Part shown: in pieces, positions 35,290 to 44,429 of the stretch
Layout of the letters: every line of letters starts with the position of its first letter
Position numbering within the stretch: position 1 is the stretch's first letter
Source: Flavobacterium proteolyticum
GTDB taxonomy: Bacteria > Bacteroidota > Bacteroidia > Flavobacteriales > Flavobacteriaceae
Reading direction: 5' to 3'
DNA: 64,000 bases
Assembly: GCF_015223105.1 (NCBI RefSeq)
Contig: NZ_JADFTZ010000001.1
Coordinates: 744,001-808,000 of the forward strand
Position numbers and translations under genes: made by a program
Notes under the pieces: model-generated
The model's input: only the letters and a program-made list of their open reading frames with translations
Database searches by the model: none
Told to the model about the DNA's origin: nothing

Positions 35290-35365
35290 TGCTACATAAT
35301 GTGCCAATTTTTAATATGTCAATGAGTCCTTTTTGTTCACATTAGCATATTATCACATTGACAAA
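35290..35365. repeat. Word-like intergenic repeat (ATTGACA / TGTCAAT)
   Basis: Between rfbA and rfbC. TATGTCAATGAGTC and, in the opposite sense, CACATTGACAAATTGACTAA make imperfect direct and inverted repeats of a wording (TGTCAATGTGnCAAT) that I recall from many flavobacterial spacers. No function assigned. Confidence 0.45.
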
Positions 35366-35373
35366 TTGACTAA

Positions 35374-36231
35374 TTAAATTAGGCTTATTAAATGTTTTCC
35401 ATAACCGCTTTTTAATAACGGTTCGGCCAATGCTTTTAACTGATTTGCATCAATGAAGCCCATTTTGTATGCCGCTTCTTCAATGGCTCCAATTTTTAAT
35501 CCTTGACGTTCTTCAATAACTTCAACAAATTGACCCGCTTGCATTAATGATTGAAACGTTCCTGTATCTAACCAAGCAGTTCCTCTATCTAAAATACTTA
35601 CTTGTAATTTACCTCGGTTTAGATATTCTTTATTCACATCGGTAATTTCTAGTTCGCCTCGGTGACTTGGTTTAATATTAGCTGCAATATCTAAAACATC
35701 ATTATCATAAAAATAAATTCCAGGAACAGCATAGTTTGATTTTGGTTGGACTGGTTTTTCTTCAATAGACAACACTTTTCCATCTTTATCGAAATCAACC
35801 ACTCCATAACGCTCTGGGTCGTGTACATGATACGCATAAATAATGCCACCATCAGGATTGTTATTCGCTTGAAGTAATTCCGCTAAACCAGTTCCATAGA
35901 AAATATTGTCACCTAAAATTAAAGCAACTTTGTCGTTTCCTACAAATTCTTTTCCAATAATAAATGCTTCCGCTAATCCGTTTGGATGTTCTTGAACAGC
36001 GTATTCAAATCGACAGCCTAATTTACTTCCATCGCCTAATAATTGACGAAATAAAGGTAAATCATGAGGTGTTGAAATAATTAATATTTCACTAATTCCT
36101 GCCCACATCAAAGTTGACAATGGGTAATAAATCATCGGTTTATCGTAAATAGGCATCAACTGCTTACTCACCGCTAATGTTAACGGATGTAAACGTGTGC
36201 CTGAACCTCCCGCTAATATAATTCCTTTCAT
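35374..36231 (-). CDS. rfbA: Glucose-1-phosphate thymidylyltransferase
   Basis: 285 residues. First step: glucose-1-phosphate + dTTP to dTDP-glucose. Nucleotidyltransferase signature [11 protein letters not shown] at 8-18, [11 protein letters not shown] near 29, [15 protein letters not shown] near 83, [10 protein letters not shown] near 104. Start overlaps the rfbB stop by one base. Confidence 0.97.
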   Translation of the reverse strand: MKGIILAGGSGTRLHPLTLAVSKQLMPIYDKPMIYYPLSTLMWAGISEILIISTPHDLPLFRQLLGDGSKLGCRFEYAVQEHPNGLAEAFIIGKEFVGNDKVALILGDNIFYGTGLAELLQANNNPDGGIIYAYHVHDPERYGVVDFDKDGKVLSIEEKPVQPKSNYAVPGIYFYDNDVLDIAANIKPSHRGELEITDVNKEYLNRGKLQVSILDRGTAWLDTGTFQSLMQAGQFVEVIEERQGLKIGAIEEAAYKMGFIDANQLKALAEPLLKSGYGKHLISLI

Positions 36232-37244
36232 TAGTTGTTATATTTTTGTAAATACCATTCGATGGTTTTCTTAATACCTGATTCAAAATTTTCATCAGCT
36301 TTCCAACCCAATTCATTCTCGATTTTTGTTGCATCAATTGCATAACGCAAATCATGACCAGGTCTATCTTTTACAAATGTAATTTGATCTTGATATTTTC
36401 CTCCAGATTTTGGTTGTAATTCATTCAAAATCGAACAAACAGTGTCAACGATGTACAAATTATTACGTTCGTTTCTTCCGCCAATATTGTAGGTCTCTCC
36501 AGCTTTTCCTTTTTTGAAAGCTAATTCAATTCCTTTGCAATGATCCAAGACATATAACCAATCGCGTACGTTTTTTCCATCTCCATAAATAGGAATATTT
36601 TCACCTTGTATTGCTTTACGAATAATGGTTGGAATCAACTTTTCGTCATGTTGTTTTGGTCCGTAATTGTTAGAACAATTTGTGGTTACAACGTTCATTC
36701 CATATGTATGAAAATAACTTCTTACAATCATATCTGAACCTGCTTTTGAAGCCGAATAAGGACTATTTGGAGCATACGGAGTCGTTTCTTCAAACAAACC
36801 AGTTTCACCTAATGTTCCGTAAACCTCATCCGTAGAAACATGATGAAAACGAGAATTTTCAAATCCAACATTGTATTGATTTGGAGCAGACATCCAAAGT
36901 TTTCTTGCGGTATCTAATAAATTAAAAGTGCCTAAAACATTGGTTTTAATAAAAGCTTCTGGACCAGAAATTGAATTATCTACATGACTTTCTGCTGCAA
37001 AGTGAATGACATCGTGAAATTGATATTTTTGAAATAAATCTTCTACAAAATTTCTATCGCAAATATCACCTTGAACAAACGTATATCTTGGATGGTTTAC
37101 AACTTCTTTTACATTGTCAAGATTCCCAGCATAAGTGAGTAAATCTAAATTTACTAAATGATAATTGGGATTATTCTCAATAAAGTAAGGGACAAAATTG
37201 GCTCCTATAAATCCTGCACCACCTGTAACTAATATATGTTTCAT
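36231..37244 (-). CDS. rfbB: dTDP-glucose 4,6-dehydratase
   Basis: 337 residues. NAD-binding [14 protein letters not shown] at 7-20, [10 protein letters not shown] near 130 with catalytic threonine, aspartate and glutamate, YSASKAGSD near 159 with tyrosine and lysine. Makes dTDP-4-keto-6-deoxyglucose. Overlaps the Wzz-like gene by one base and rfbA by one base. Confidence 0.97.
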   Translation of the reverse strand: MKHILVTGGAGFIGANFVPYFIENNPNYHLVNLDLLTYAGNLDNVKEVVNHPRYTFVQGDICDRNFVEDLFQKYQFHDVIHFAAESHVDNSISGPEAFIKTNVLGTFNLLDTARKLWMSAPNQYNVGFENSRFHHVSTDEVYGTLGETGLFEETTPYAPNSPYSASKAGSDMIVRSYFHTYGMNVVTTNCSNNYGPKQHDEKLIPTIIRKAIQGENIPIYGDGKNVRDWLYVLDHCKGIELAFKKGKAGETYNIGGRNERNNLYIVDTVCSILNELQPKSGGKYQDQITFVKDRPGHDLRYAIDATKIENELGWKADENFESGIKKTIEWYLQKYNN

Positions 37245-38194
37245 TATCCTTTAATTCTAGCTAATTGTTTTCTGTACAAATTATTAAACTTAAAACCAAT
37301 CAAATAAAAAATTACAAATACAAAAGGTAAGATTAATTTCATTTTGTTATTAATACCTTTTGTGTTAAGATTATTTAATGAAACATTTATTACTTTAACT
37401 ATTTGTTCGTATTCTCCTTTATTTAATTTTAAGTTTTGTGATTCTTTAATCAATTCATCTTTCTTATTAATCAATGCTGTAATACTACTATTTTCTGAAA
37501 TAGTTACATTACTAGCGCTTTTAGAATCTGTTAATTTAATTATTAAGCCATCGATTTGTTTTACTAATGAGTCATTAAACTTGATTTTTTCATCAATATT
37601 CTCTTGATGAATCACTTGTTGCTTTTGATAGAAGGTGTTTACTTGATAATACTTCAAAATAGGATCGATGATTTCTTTTTGATTAATCTTTTCAGAAGTA
37701 GAAATGGTAATATTATGAGAATAGTAATTTTTACTTGTAAAATCTTCTTTTATAATTTCTTTCAAATTTCCATCTTCAGCCATTAATTTTAATAATTCAA
37801 AATTGGGCTCGCTTGAACTAATAAAACCAAAAACTCCATTAAAAGCTTCTACATTAATTTTAGTTATCTTTTTAAAATCTTTAACACCTAATGATTTAAA
37901 AAAAGCCTCGTCATTTTCTTTTAAACGTGATTGCAAAAAAGCAGTTTTGGTATACAAATACTCATTACTTCCAAAATTAGGAATTACCGAAATCTCTTGA
38001 TTGTAAGAAAAATCTTTGTCTAAGAAAAAACCTAATACTATACCTACTACAAATAGACCTCCAATAATTACAATCTTCTTTTTAATAAAGAATATAAAAT
38101 CGAAAATGGAATTCACTATTCCATTGAAAAAGTTCTTAATTCCGGTTCCGATTTGTCCTAAATCGATTTCTTGACCTTGAGAATTTGTACTCAT
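37244..38194 (-). CDS. Wzz-like chain-length/LPS biosynthesis protein
   Basis: 316 residues. Two membrane helices, about 44-62 (IVIIGGLFVVGIVLGFFLD) and 284-303 near the C-terminus, enclose a periplasmic part with a coiled-coil-rich region at about 195-265. This is the topology of polysaccharide co-polymerases that set O-antigen chain length. The proline-rich motif of classical Wzz is not evident, so the assignment rests on topology and on the neighbouring rfb genes. It follows the DUF6909 gene by 6 bp. Confidence 0.7.
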   Translation of the reverse strand: MSTNSQGQEIDLGQIGTGIKNFFNGIVNSIFDFIFFIKKKIVIIGGLFVVGIVLGFFLDKDFSYNQEISVIPNFGSNEYLYTKTAFLQSRLKENDEAFFKSLGVKDFKKITKINVEAFNGVFGFISSSEPNFELLKLMAEDGNLKEIIKEDFTSKNYYSHNITISTSEKINQKEIIDPILKYYQVNTFYQKQQVIHQENIDEKIKFNDSLVKQIDGLIIKLTDSKSASNVTISENSSITALINKKDELIKESQNLKLNKGEYEQIVKVINVSLNNLNTKGINNKMKLILPFVFVIFYLIGFKFNNLYRKQLARIKG

Positions 38195-38200
38195 TAATGC

Positions 38201-39892
38201 TTATTTAACGTTAAAGATTTGTTCTAATATTTTAATCGTAATTAAATACGTAGGTTTTACTCCTGTGGTTCCTAATCCACCCGATGCTAATGTACTTCCT
38301 GTTTCTAAAGGGTTATCAGAAGCATAATAAGCGTATCTCACTTTTACATCTGGATTAATACTTTTTCTAATTTTTGAAGCCGATTGAATTGCTTTTTGAT
38401 AATAAGCTCCTTCCATTTCTAAACCAATCGCTTGCCAAGTGGATTCGTGGAAAAATTTCAACAAATCTCTATTTTGAAGCGATGTTCCTAAAACCGTAAT
38501 CATAGGTCCAGCAAAAACTGGAATTCCATTACCCTCAAACATTGCTGCCGTTAACTCATTTTCAAAAGGATAGTTATCTGCTGTTCCTTCATTTACATGA
38601 GCGCACGGAATCATGATATCTCCTTTTCCACCCTCTAAAATTCCAGCTTTACCCATAATGGAAACCGATTCTACATTTAAGAAAATTTTATTTTTCTTTT
38701 CTGCTTTGTAAGGTTTCAATAATTCATCAATCGTTTCAAATGCTTGCTCACCAAAAGCGTAATCCATTACAATGATAACCGGTTTTTCTTTAGCTAATTT
38801 AGCTTCTGCAAATATTGTTTTCTTGAAATCAATTTTAGCTGTATCAAAAATTTGAACGTCGATATTGGTTCCTGATGCATCTGGCAACGAAATCATTCCT
38901 TGTTGTAACGCTAATTCTTCTACTTTCTTGCGTAACTCTTTGTTTGCCGAACTACTTAAATCCTCAAATATCTGAAATTCAGGTGTGTTTTTGTATTTTT
39001 TTCCTAAAACTGGTTCTGCAAAAATAGAATTCATCACACTGTGCATATTCGCACTAATAATGTGAATTGGTCTATCAATTAAATCGTTTTTAAGTAAAAC
39101 TTCTTTAATTGTGGTTGCCCAAATATCCCCATAAATATGATGACCTAATCGTTCTCTCAAAATCGGGCTGAAAGTTATCGTTCTTTTGTTATTATCGACT
39201 ACTTCTTCGATAGCTAATTTTCCTAACCAATACACTACGTGTAAGAATCTGTCTGGAGCTTCAGCTGTAGCGAAATCGTCGTAAATGTCTTGTACTTCAG
39301 CGAACGTTCTTCCTAATACGTTAGCAGCATGAGAAATTGCTTTTTCACGATCAATCAAGCTTAATTTTTTAGTTTGTTTTACCGCTAATTCTAATTTTTG
39401 CCAATCGCGTGAAACTGAACCTTCATCATCAATTAAAACTCTATCTTTAATTTTGTGCGATTCGATAAAAATAAAGGTCAAATGCGTTAAAATATCGTAA
39501 ATATCCGAACGACCACGTGTGATTTCCACATTCATTTGTTCGTCGTCAATACGGTAACAGTTTCTTCTTCTTTTTGGTGGAACAATCGCTTTAAAGTGCG
39601 AATTTGAATAGCCTTCATCTGAAGTTAAATTGATGTAACGGCATTCTTCAATTCCAATTGGTAAACGTTCAATTACGTATAAAAGCCCGTTTAATTCTAC
39701 CTTTTCTTCGGCGATAGAACCGTAAATTTCTGGTCGAAGCGCTAATAAAGCTTCTCTTAAAGTTTCTCCTGAAACACCCATTGGTTTATAGAAACCTCTG
39801 TTAAATAAATGTCTCATGGTAATGTACAGTCGCTCAATAGCTGCTGAGGACTCTTGCGCTCTTGAGCGCGAAATGTTTTTAATGTCTTTCAT
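38201..39892 (-). CDS. DUF6909 family protein with nucleosidase-like C-terminus
   Basis: 563 residues, cytosolic. The N-terminal ~250 residues are helical and unlike anything I recognise beyond the DUF. From about 370 the sequence reads like the nucleoside phosphorylase/nucleosidase fold: VIIVMDYAFGEQAFETIDELL, a glycine-rich GKAGILEGGKGDIMIP, IGLEMEGAYYQKAI near 493 and YYASDNPL near 523, where E-M-E-G and S-D are the usual ribose- and base-binding positions. Substrate unknown; AMP nucleosidase-like activity is an inference. First gene of the long leftward operon, with a promoter word above it. Confidence 0.7.
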   Translation of the reverse strand: MKDIKNISRSRAQESSAAIERLYITMRHLFNRGFYKPMGVSGETLREALLALRPEIYGSIAEEKVELNGLLYVIERLPIGIEECRYINLTSDEGYSNSHFKAIVPPKRRRNCYRIDDEQMNVEITRGRSDIYDILTHLTFIFIESHKIKDRVLIDDEGSVSRDWQKLELAVKQTKKLSLIDREKAISHAANVLGRTFAEVQDIYDDFATAEAPDRFLHVVYWLGKLAIEEVVDNNKRTITFSPILRERLGHHIYGDIWATTIKEVLLKNDLIDRPIHIISANMHSVMNSIFAEPVLGKKYKNTPEFQIFEDLSSSANKELRKKVEELALQQGMISLPDASGTNIDVQIFDTAKIDFKKTIFAEAKLAKEKPVIIVMDYAFGEQAFETIDELLKPYKAEKKNKIFLNVESVSIMGKAGILEGGKGDIMIPCAHVNEGTADNYPFENELTAAMFEGNGIPVFAGPMITVLGTSLQNRDLLKFFHESTWQAIGLEMEGAYYQKAIQSASKIRKSINPDVKVRYAYYASDNPLETGSTLASGGLGTTGVKPTYLITIKILEQIFNVK

Positions 39893-39915
39893 TAATTTTT
39901 ATATTTTCTAACCTA

Positions 39916-39923
39916 CAAATGTA
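39916..39923 (-). promoter_or_regulatory. Bacteroidota -7 promoter element for the DUF6909-wzz-rfb operon
   Basis: TACATTTG on the minus strand, matching TAnnTTTG, 23 bases upstream of the DUF6909 ATG. Confidence 0.55.
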
Positions 39924-39935
39924 GTGTTTTTTATT

Positions 39936-40745
39936 TTAGTTCGATAAAATTAGGTTTATTGAGGGCTCATTTACGCTGATTTTTTCTGAATTTTCACCAG
40001 ATTGCTTACTCCATTTTCCGTAAGCATATGTATAAAAAAAGTCTCTTTCAACATAATTATACAATACATAAGGTTGGTATTTGGTACCGGTTTTGTTACT
40101 TTCAATTAACAATTTTTCATACGCCACAAACATTCCTTTTTCTGGGAAAACCAAATCAAATTGCGAAATATTAAAACGATGTTTGATAACCCCTTTTTTC
40201 AAGGTAACAATGTAATCTTTAGTTAACAATTCTTCGCCCGGAAATCCGTTTTCATCTACACTATAAAAGTGAAGTTTTATTGTCGCATCATCTATTCGAC
40301 TATCAGTAAAAATAGTTACTTCTTTTATAAACTTTGTTTTACTGTACGAAGCTTGATAAGGAAAAAACTTCGCTTCGATTTTTGGTCCGTTATCAAACGA
40401 TTGAAAAATAGCGTTCTTGATATCGCCAATTTCAATTTGCTTGGATTGCTTTTTATTTAGAATTACGATTTCTCTTAAATCATAAGTGGTAGGTTTTAAA
40501 AACACTTCCGAAATTTCACTTCCTTTCAACGTTTTTCTTTCGTAACCTAAAACCGAAATCACAATACTTTTTTGTTTTGAAGCTTCTAAGAAAAATGTTC
40601 CGTCAGCTTCCGAAGTAGTTCCAATCGTTTCATTCTCCACCCAAATATTCACAAACGGAATGGGTTCGCCAGAAATACTGTCTTTTACTACGCCTTTTAT
40701 TTGGGCTGAAATTGAAATTGATATCAAAAAAAACAAATACTTCAT
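39936..40745 (-). CDS. Secreted protein with CarboxypepD_reg-like domain (copy 2)
   Basis: 269 residues. Signal peptide (MKYLFFLISISISAQ), then a carboxypeptidase-regulatory-like beta-sandwich at about 16-90 (IKGVVKDSISGEPIPFVNIWV...), then about 175 residues of unknown beta-rich domain. Lacks TonB-dependent receptor plug and barrel. Paralogue of the gene 4 bp upstream: the N-terminal domains are nearly identical while the C-terminal domains have diverged. Last gene of the M23-GH3 operon. Function unknown. Confidence 0.75.
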   Translation of the reverse strand: MKYLFFLISISISAQIKGVVKDSISGEPIPFVNIWVENETIGTTSEADGTFFLEASKQKSIVISVLGYERKTLKGSEISEVFLKPTTYDLREIVILNKKQSKQIEIGDIKNAIFQSFDNGPKIEAKFFPYQASYSKTKFIKEVTIFTDSRIDDATIKLHFYSVDENGFPGEELLTKDYIVTLKKGVIKHRFNISQFDLVFPEKGMFVAYEKLLIESNKTGTKYQPYVLYNYVERDFFYTYAYGKWSKQSGENSEKISVNEPSINLILSN

Positions 40746-40749
40746 TGTT

Positions 40750-41619
40750 TTATTCTGTTAATGTAAGTTTCAATGCTAATTCAATCGATGAATAAATAGG
40801 AAAGTCATGTTTATCTTTTCCTTCATGATTTAATAATCTTAATGTTTTTGATTCAGAATAGAAGCCTAGTATTGTTGGTTCATATTTATAACCTCTTTTT
40901 TTTCCTTTTATTCCTGATTCAGTATAATTATATTCATATCTATTTTGAGAAATTCTTAAATACTCAAAACCTATAATAATCCCTTCAGAAGGAATTCTAA
41001 TATTATAATTTGATAAATCAACTTTATTAATTTTTTTCCCTTTACTTATTGTAACGATAATGTTTTCATTAGTAACTTCATTTATAACATTTCCTTCAAA
41101 ATCTAGATTAAAAATTCTAATTCTAACTAATACATTATTTAAGTTAGACCTAGTTACAAATTCTAATGATTTAACTTGTGGAAAATTCTTAATTTTATCG
41201 TTTGATTTTATAAACTTACCCCAAATATGTGTTTCTTGTTGACCAGAATTTGAAACTCCTATTTTAAGTTTTATTTTTGAAAAATCTCCAATAACAATTT
41301 CTTCTGGTTTCTTTGGATTTGAAATCACCACTTCATTTAATTCAAAAACCTTAGATTTTAATAAAATGACCTCGTTTTTAAAGGATATTTTTTTTGTTTC
41401 ATAACCCAATGCCGAAAAAACCAATACTTTTTCTTCTTTTATATCTAATGAAAAACTTCCATCTGCTTCCGAAGTAGTGCCAATCGTTTCATTCTCCACC
41501 CAAATATTCACATACGGAATCGGTTCGCCAGAAATACTGTCTTTGACCACGCCACGGATTTGTGAAAACACAAATTGGGAAACGATAAGAAAAAACCAAA
41601 TCAATCTTTTTTCTTTCAT
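40750..41619 (-). CDS. Secreted protein with CarboxypepD_reg-like domain (copy 1)
   Basis: 289 residues. Signal peptide (MKEKRLIWFFLIVSQFVFSQ), carboxypeptidase-regulatory-like domain at about 21-95, then a domain ending IELALKLTL. No known catalytic motif. About 97 bp of the N-terminal domain coding sequence (41457-41553) match the downstream paralogue (40598-40694) with 7 mismatches. Follows the GH3 gene by 2 bp. Confidence 0.75.
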   Translation of the reverse strand: MKEKRLIWFFLIVSQFVFSQIRGVVKDSISGEPIPYVNIWVENETIGTTSEADGSFSLDIKEEKVLVFSALGYETKKISFKNEVILLKSKVFELNEVVISNPKKPEEIVIGDFSKIKLKIGVSNSGQQETHIWGKFIKSNDKIKNFPQVKSLEFVTRSNLNNVLVRIRIFNLDFEGNVINEVTNENIIVTISKGKKINKVDLSNYNIRIPSEGIIIGFEYLRISQNRYEYNYTESGIKGKKRGYKYEPTILGFYSESKTLRLLNHEGKDKHDFPIYSSIELALKLTLTE

Positions 41620-41621
41620 CT

Positions 41622-43112
41622 TTATTCTTTTATCTCAAAAAACTGTGCAATTTTTCTATCGTTACTTAATCTAGGTAATTTATTTTGTCCGCCTAATTTG
41701 CCTATGGATTTCATATAGTCTTGAAAACCATTTTTTGGAACGCTTGTGATGACTAATGTTCGCAGCACATTCCCAACAATCAAATCGTCGTAATACACGT
41801 TTTGTTTGCGCATCGCAGCATCAATTTTTAACGCGAAATCTTCTAGATTATTGGGTTCATTTTCGAATTCAATAAACCATTCATGATACGGCAAACCTTC
41901 GGTTGGTGTAATTTGTGGCGCAACTGTAAATTCATTTACTCGAATATCTGTTCCCTCCATTACTTCTTTTAGTGCTGATTCCACTTCTTTTCCAATTACG
42001 TGTTCGCCAAAAGCAGAAATATAATGTTTAATTCTTCCTGAAACGATTACTCTATATGGTTTTAAACTCGTAAACTGAACCGTGTCACCAATGTTATAAG
42101 CCCAAAGTCCAGCGTTAGTAGAAATAATTAAAACGTAATTGACACCTAATTCTACTTCGCCAATCGTATAGCGTTTTGGATGTTCAGTGAAAAATTCGTC
42201 TGCTTTTATGAATTCGTAGAAAATTCCAGAATTCAATAGCAATAACATTCCTTTATCTTTCTGAGAATCTTGATAAGCAAAAAAGCCTTCAGAAGCTGGA
42301 AACAATTCAATCGAATCGACTTTTCTCCCAATTAAATTTTCAAATTTCGCTCTGTAAGGTTCGTAATTCACACCACCATAAATAAACAAATTGAAGTTTT
42401 TGAAGATTTCGCCAACAGGTTTTCCTGCTTTTTCCTTTAACTTTTCAAAATACATTTGCACCCATGACGGAATTCCAGAAATCACCGTCATATTTTCCTT
42501 GATGGTTTCTTCTACAATGGCATTGACTTTAGTTTCCCAATCTTCGATGCAATTGGTTTCCCAACTCGGCATGCGATTTTTTTGTAAATATTTCGGAACA
42601 AAATGCGCTACAATTCCAGATAATCTTCCGAGTTTGATGCCGTTTTTTTCTTCTAAAATGGGACTTCCTTGCAAGAAAATCATTTTTCCGGATACAAATT
42701 CGGCTTTTCCAGTTTCATGAATGTAACTTAAAATCGCATTTCGAGCGGCTTGAATATGAAACGGCATTGATTCTTTAGTGAGTGGAATATATTTCGCACC
42801 GGAAGTAGTTCCAGAAGTTTTAGCAAAATATAAAGGTTTTCCTTTCCAAAGTACATTCTCTTCGCCTTTTACGACTTTATCTACATAGTGTTTCAAACCT
42901 TCATAATCTCGAACGGGTACATTTTGTAGAAAATCGGAATGCGTTTTTATTGAACCAAAATCGTGGTCTTTTCCAAATTGTGTTTGAGCCGCTTCTCTGA
43001 TTAATTCTTGAAATACTTTTTGTTGGGTTTCAATTGGATTATTAGCCCATTTTTGAGTTTTGGCATGAATTCTTTTGGCAAATAACTTGGCCGCAAAAGC
43101 TTTTACTGACAT
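41622..43112 (-). CDS. GH3 superfamily (acyl-acid amido synthetase-like) protein
   Basis: 496 residues from the ATG at 43112 (MSVKAFAAKLFAKRI). Relatives in plants conjugate amino acids to auxin or jasmonate by adenylation. Adenylate-forming features are FAKTSGTTSGAKYIPLT near 87-103 and INYPASEGFF-like ELFPASEGFFAYQD near 265; YNIGDTVQF near 341 is the third motif. The bacterial function is unknown. The M23-like gene ends 1 bp upstream, so the two are co-transcribed and probably coupled. A start at 43220 is rejected because it would overlap that gene. Confidence 0.85.
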   Translation of the reverse strand: MSVKAFAAKLFAKRIHAKTQKWANNPIETQQKVFQELIREAAQTQFGKDHDFGSIKTHSDFLQNVPVRDYEGLKHYVDKVVKGEENVLWKGKPLYFAKTSGTTSGAKYIPLTKESMPFHIQAARNAILSYIHETGKAEFVSGKMIFLQGSPILEEKNGIKLGRLSGIVAHFVPKYLQKNRMPSWETNCIEDWETKVNAIVEETIKENMTVISGIPSWVQMYFEKLKEKAGKPVGEIFKNFNLFIYGGVNYEPYRAKFENLIGRKVDSIELFPASEGFFAYQDSQKDKGMLLLLNSGIFYEFIKADEFFTEHPKRYTIGEVELGVNYVLIISTNAGLWAYNIGDTVQFTSLKPYRVIVSGRIKHYISAFGEHVIGKEVESALKEVMEGTDIRVNEFTVAPQITPTEGLPYHEWFIEFENEPNNLEDFALKIDAAMRKQNVYYDDLIVGNVLRTLVITSVPKNGFQDYMKSIGKLGGQNKLPRLSNDRKIAQFFEIKE

Positions 43113-43113
43113 G

Positions 43114-43986
43114 TTAATTGAAATTGATAAATTGGGTTGGATCAATTGGGAAACCATCTTTCCATAATTCAAAATGTAAGGTCGCACCCGAATTTTGAAG
43201 CGTATTTGCGTTTCCTGCAAGAGCGATAACTTCTCCTGATTTCACTGTGTTTCCTTGTTTTTTAGTTACCGAAGCCGCATTTTTATACACCGATAAAATA
43301 TCATCTTTATGACGCACAATCACCACATAACCTGAACTTGGAGTCCAATCGGAAAAAATAATGGTTCCGGCTGCTACGGCTTTGATTGGTGTGTTATTCG
43401 TAAGTGCAATGGTAACAGCTAAATGTTTATTTCCAACATTATATTTTTGTAAAATACTTCCTTGTGCTGGGGGAAACAATACAAAACTTACTTTAGGTTT
43501 TGAAGTTTCAAAAACATTGTATTTGTCTTCTTTTATTACTTGTTCGCGAAGTTCTTTTTCTTTTTCTGTAGGAGTTAATCCTGATGCGTCAATTTCAGAA
43601 ACGTCTAATGCTTTTATAGAATCTTTGTTTAATTTGGCATACTCTAAATCGCCAGTAAGTACTTTTTTGATAGAGGCAATATAAGCATTATTAATCTTCA
43701 CCGATTTTTCAAGAGAATCTGATTTTATTGCCATTTCCAAGGCTTCTTGCTTCAATTTAGTAGAGGCATAACCTGGAATATATTCACGAAGTGGTGTAAA
43801 AGCAATAATATAAGTCGTTACAAAAATGATTAATATAGCGCCAACACTTGCCACTACAAAGACGTTCATTAAATTTAATTTTAATGAAAAAGTTTCTTCA
43901 AAAGTGTCTTCGTTAAGAATAACTAACCTTCTCTTGTTGAATAATTTTCTTAATAAAAGTTGTCTTTTTAGCCTTTTATTAGCCAT
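43114..43986 (-). CDS. M23/LytM-domain membrane protein with degenerate active site
   Basis: 290 residues. Basic cytoplasmic N-terminus, membrane helix at about 41-64 (VFVVASVGAILIIFVTTYIIAF), a short coiled region, and a LytM fold at about 165-288. Zinc and catalytic residues are incomplete: KHLAVTIAL keeps the first histidine but has T for the metal-binding D; the YAHL histidine is N in VYKNA; HxH is reduced to T-L-H. It is probably a non-catalytic LytM protein, as in EnvC-type amidase activators. First gene of the M23-GH3 operon. Confidence 0.85.
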   Translation of the reverse strand: MANKRLKRQLLLRKLFNKRRLVILNEDTFEETFSLKLNLMNVFVVASVGAILIIFVTTYIIAFTPLREYIPGYASTKLKQEALEMAIKSDSLEKSVKINNAYIASIKKVLTGDLEYAKLNKDSIKALDVSEIDASGLTPTEKEKELREQVIKEDKYNVFETSKPKVSFVLFPPAQGSILQKYNVGNKHLAVTIALTNNTPIKAVAAGTIIFSDWTPSSGYVVIVRHKDDILSVYKNAASVTKKQGNTVKSGEVIALAGNANTLQNSGATLHFELWKDGFPIDPTQFINFN

Positions 43987-44007
43987 TTTTAAAAGATATT
44001 AATTACA

Positions 44008-44015
44008 CAAATATA
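44008..44015 (-). promoter_or_regulatory. Bacteroidota -7 promoter element for the M23-GH3 operon
   Basis: TATATTTG on the minus strand, 21 bases upstream of the M23-like gene. Confidence 0.55.
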
Positions 44016-44088
44016 CTAAATACAACGGGTTTCTAATTTCGAATTGTATAATTAATCGTTAAAAAATAATCATTTGTTAATTTCTTTA

Positions 44089-44096
44089 TATCTTTG
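44089..44096 (+). promoter_or_regulatory. Bacteroidota -7 promoter element for tatA
   Basis: TATCTTTG, matching TAnnTTTG, 20 bases upstream of the tatA ATG. Confidence 0.6.
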
Positions 44097-44116
44097 TACT
44101 TTAAAATTTAGAAAAA

Positions 44117-44323
44117 ATGAATGCACTAGCTATATTTTTAGGAGTTGTTGGTCCAACACAAGTTATTCTTATAATCGCTATTATTGTTTTACTTTTTGGT
44201 GGTAAAAAAATTCCAGAATTAATGAAAGGAATTGGAACTGGTATCAAAGAATTCAAAAACGCAGCAAAAGACGACCAACCTGCTAATTCTAAAAAACAAG
44301 AAGAAACAAAAGAAAAAGAGTAA
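44117..44323 (+). CDS. tatA: Twin-arginine translocase subunit TatA/E
   Basis: 68 residues. Forms the export pore for folded proteins. Membrane helix at about 8-27, the hinge FGGKKIPELMKGIGTGIKEFKNA near 27-49 and a charged tail: the complete TatA layout, with Q in the helix and FG at its end. Monocistronic between a promoter word and a terminator. tatC is not in the window. Confidence 0.95.
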   Translation: MNALAIFLGVVGPTQVILIIAIIVLLFGGKKIPELMKGIGTGIKEFKNAAKDDQPANSKKQEETKEKE

Positions 44324-44347
44324 TTTTTCTTTTCCTTGAATATTAAA

Positions 44348-44388
44348 AATCCTAAACTCCTATTTAATGAAGTTTAGGATTTTTTTTA
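44348..44388 (+). terminator. Intrinsic terminator after tatA
   Basis: AATCCTAAACT / AGTTTAGGATT inverted repeat with a 12-base loop followed by eight T residues. Confidence 0.9.
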
Positions 44389-44429
44389 ATTATTAGTATA
44401 TTTATAAATAATTTTTTAAAACTAGACTT

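Noticed and set aside
43113..43220. 36-residue extension of the GH3 protein
   Set aside because: It overlaps the coding end of the M23-like gene in another frame and has no family match.
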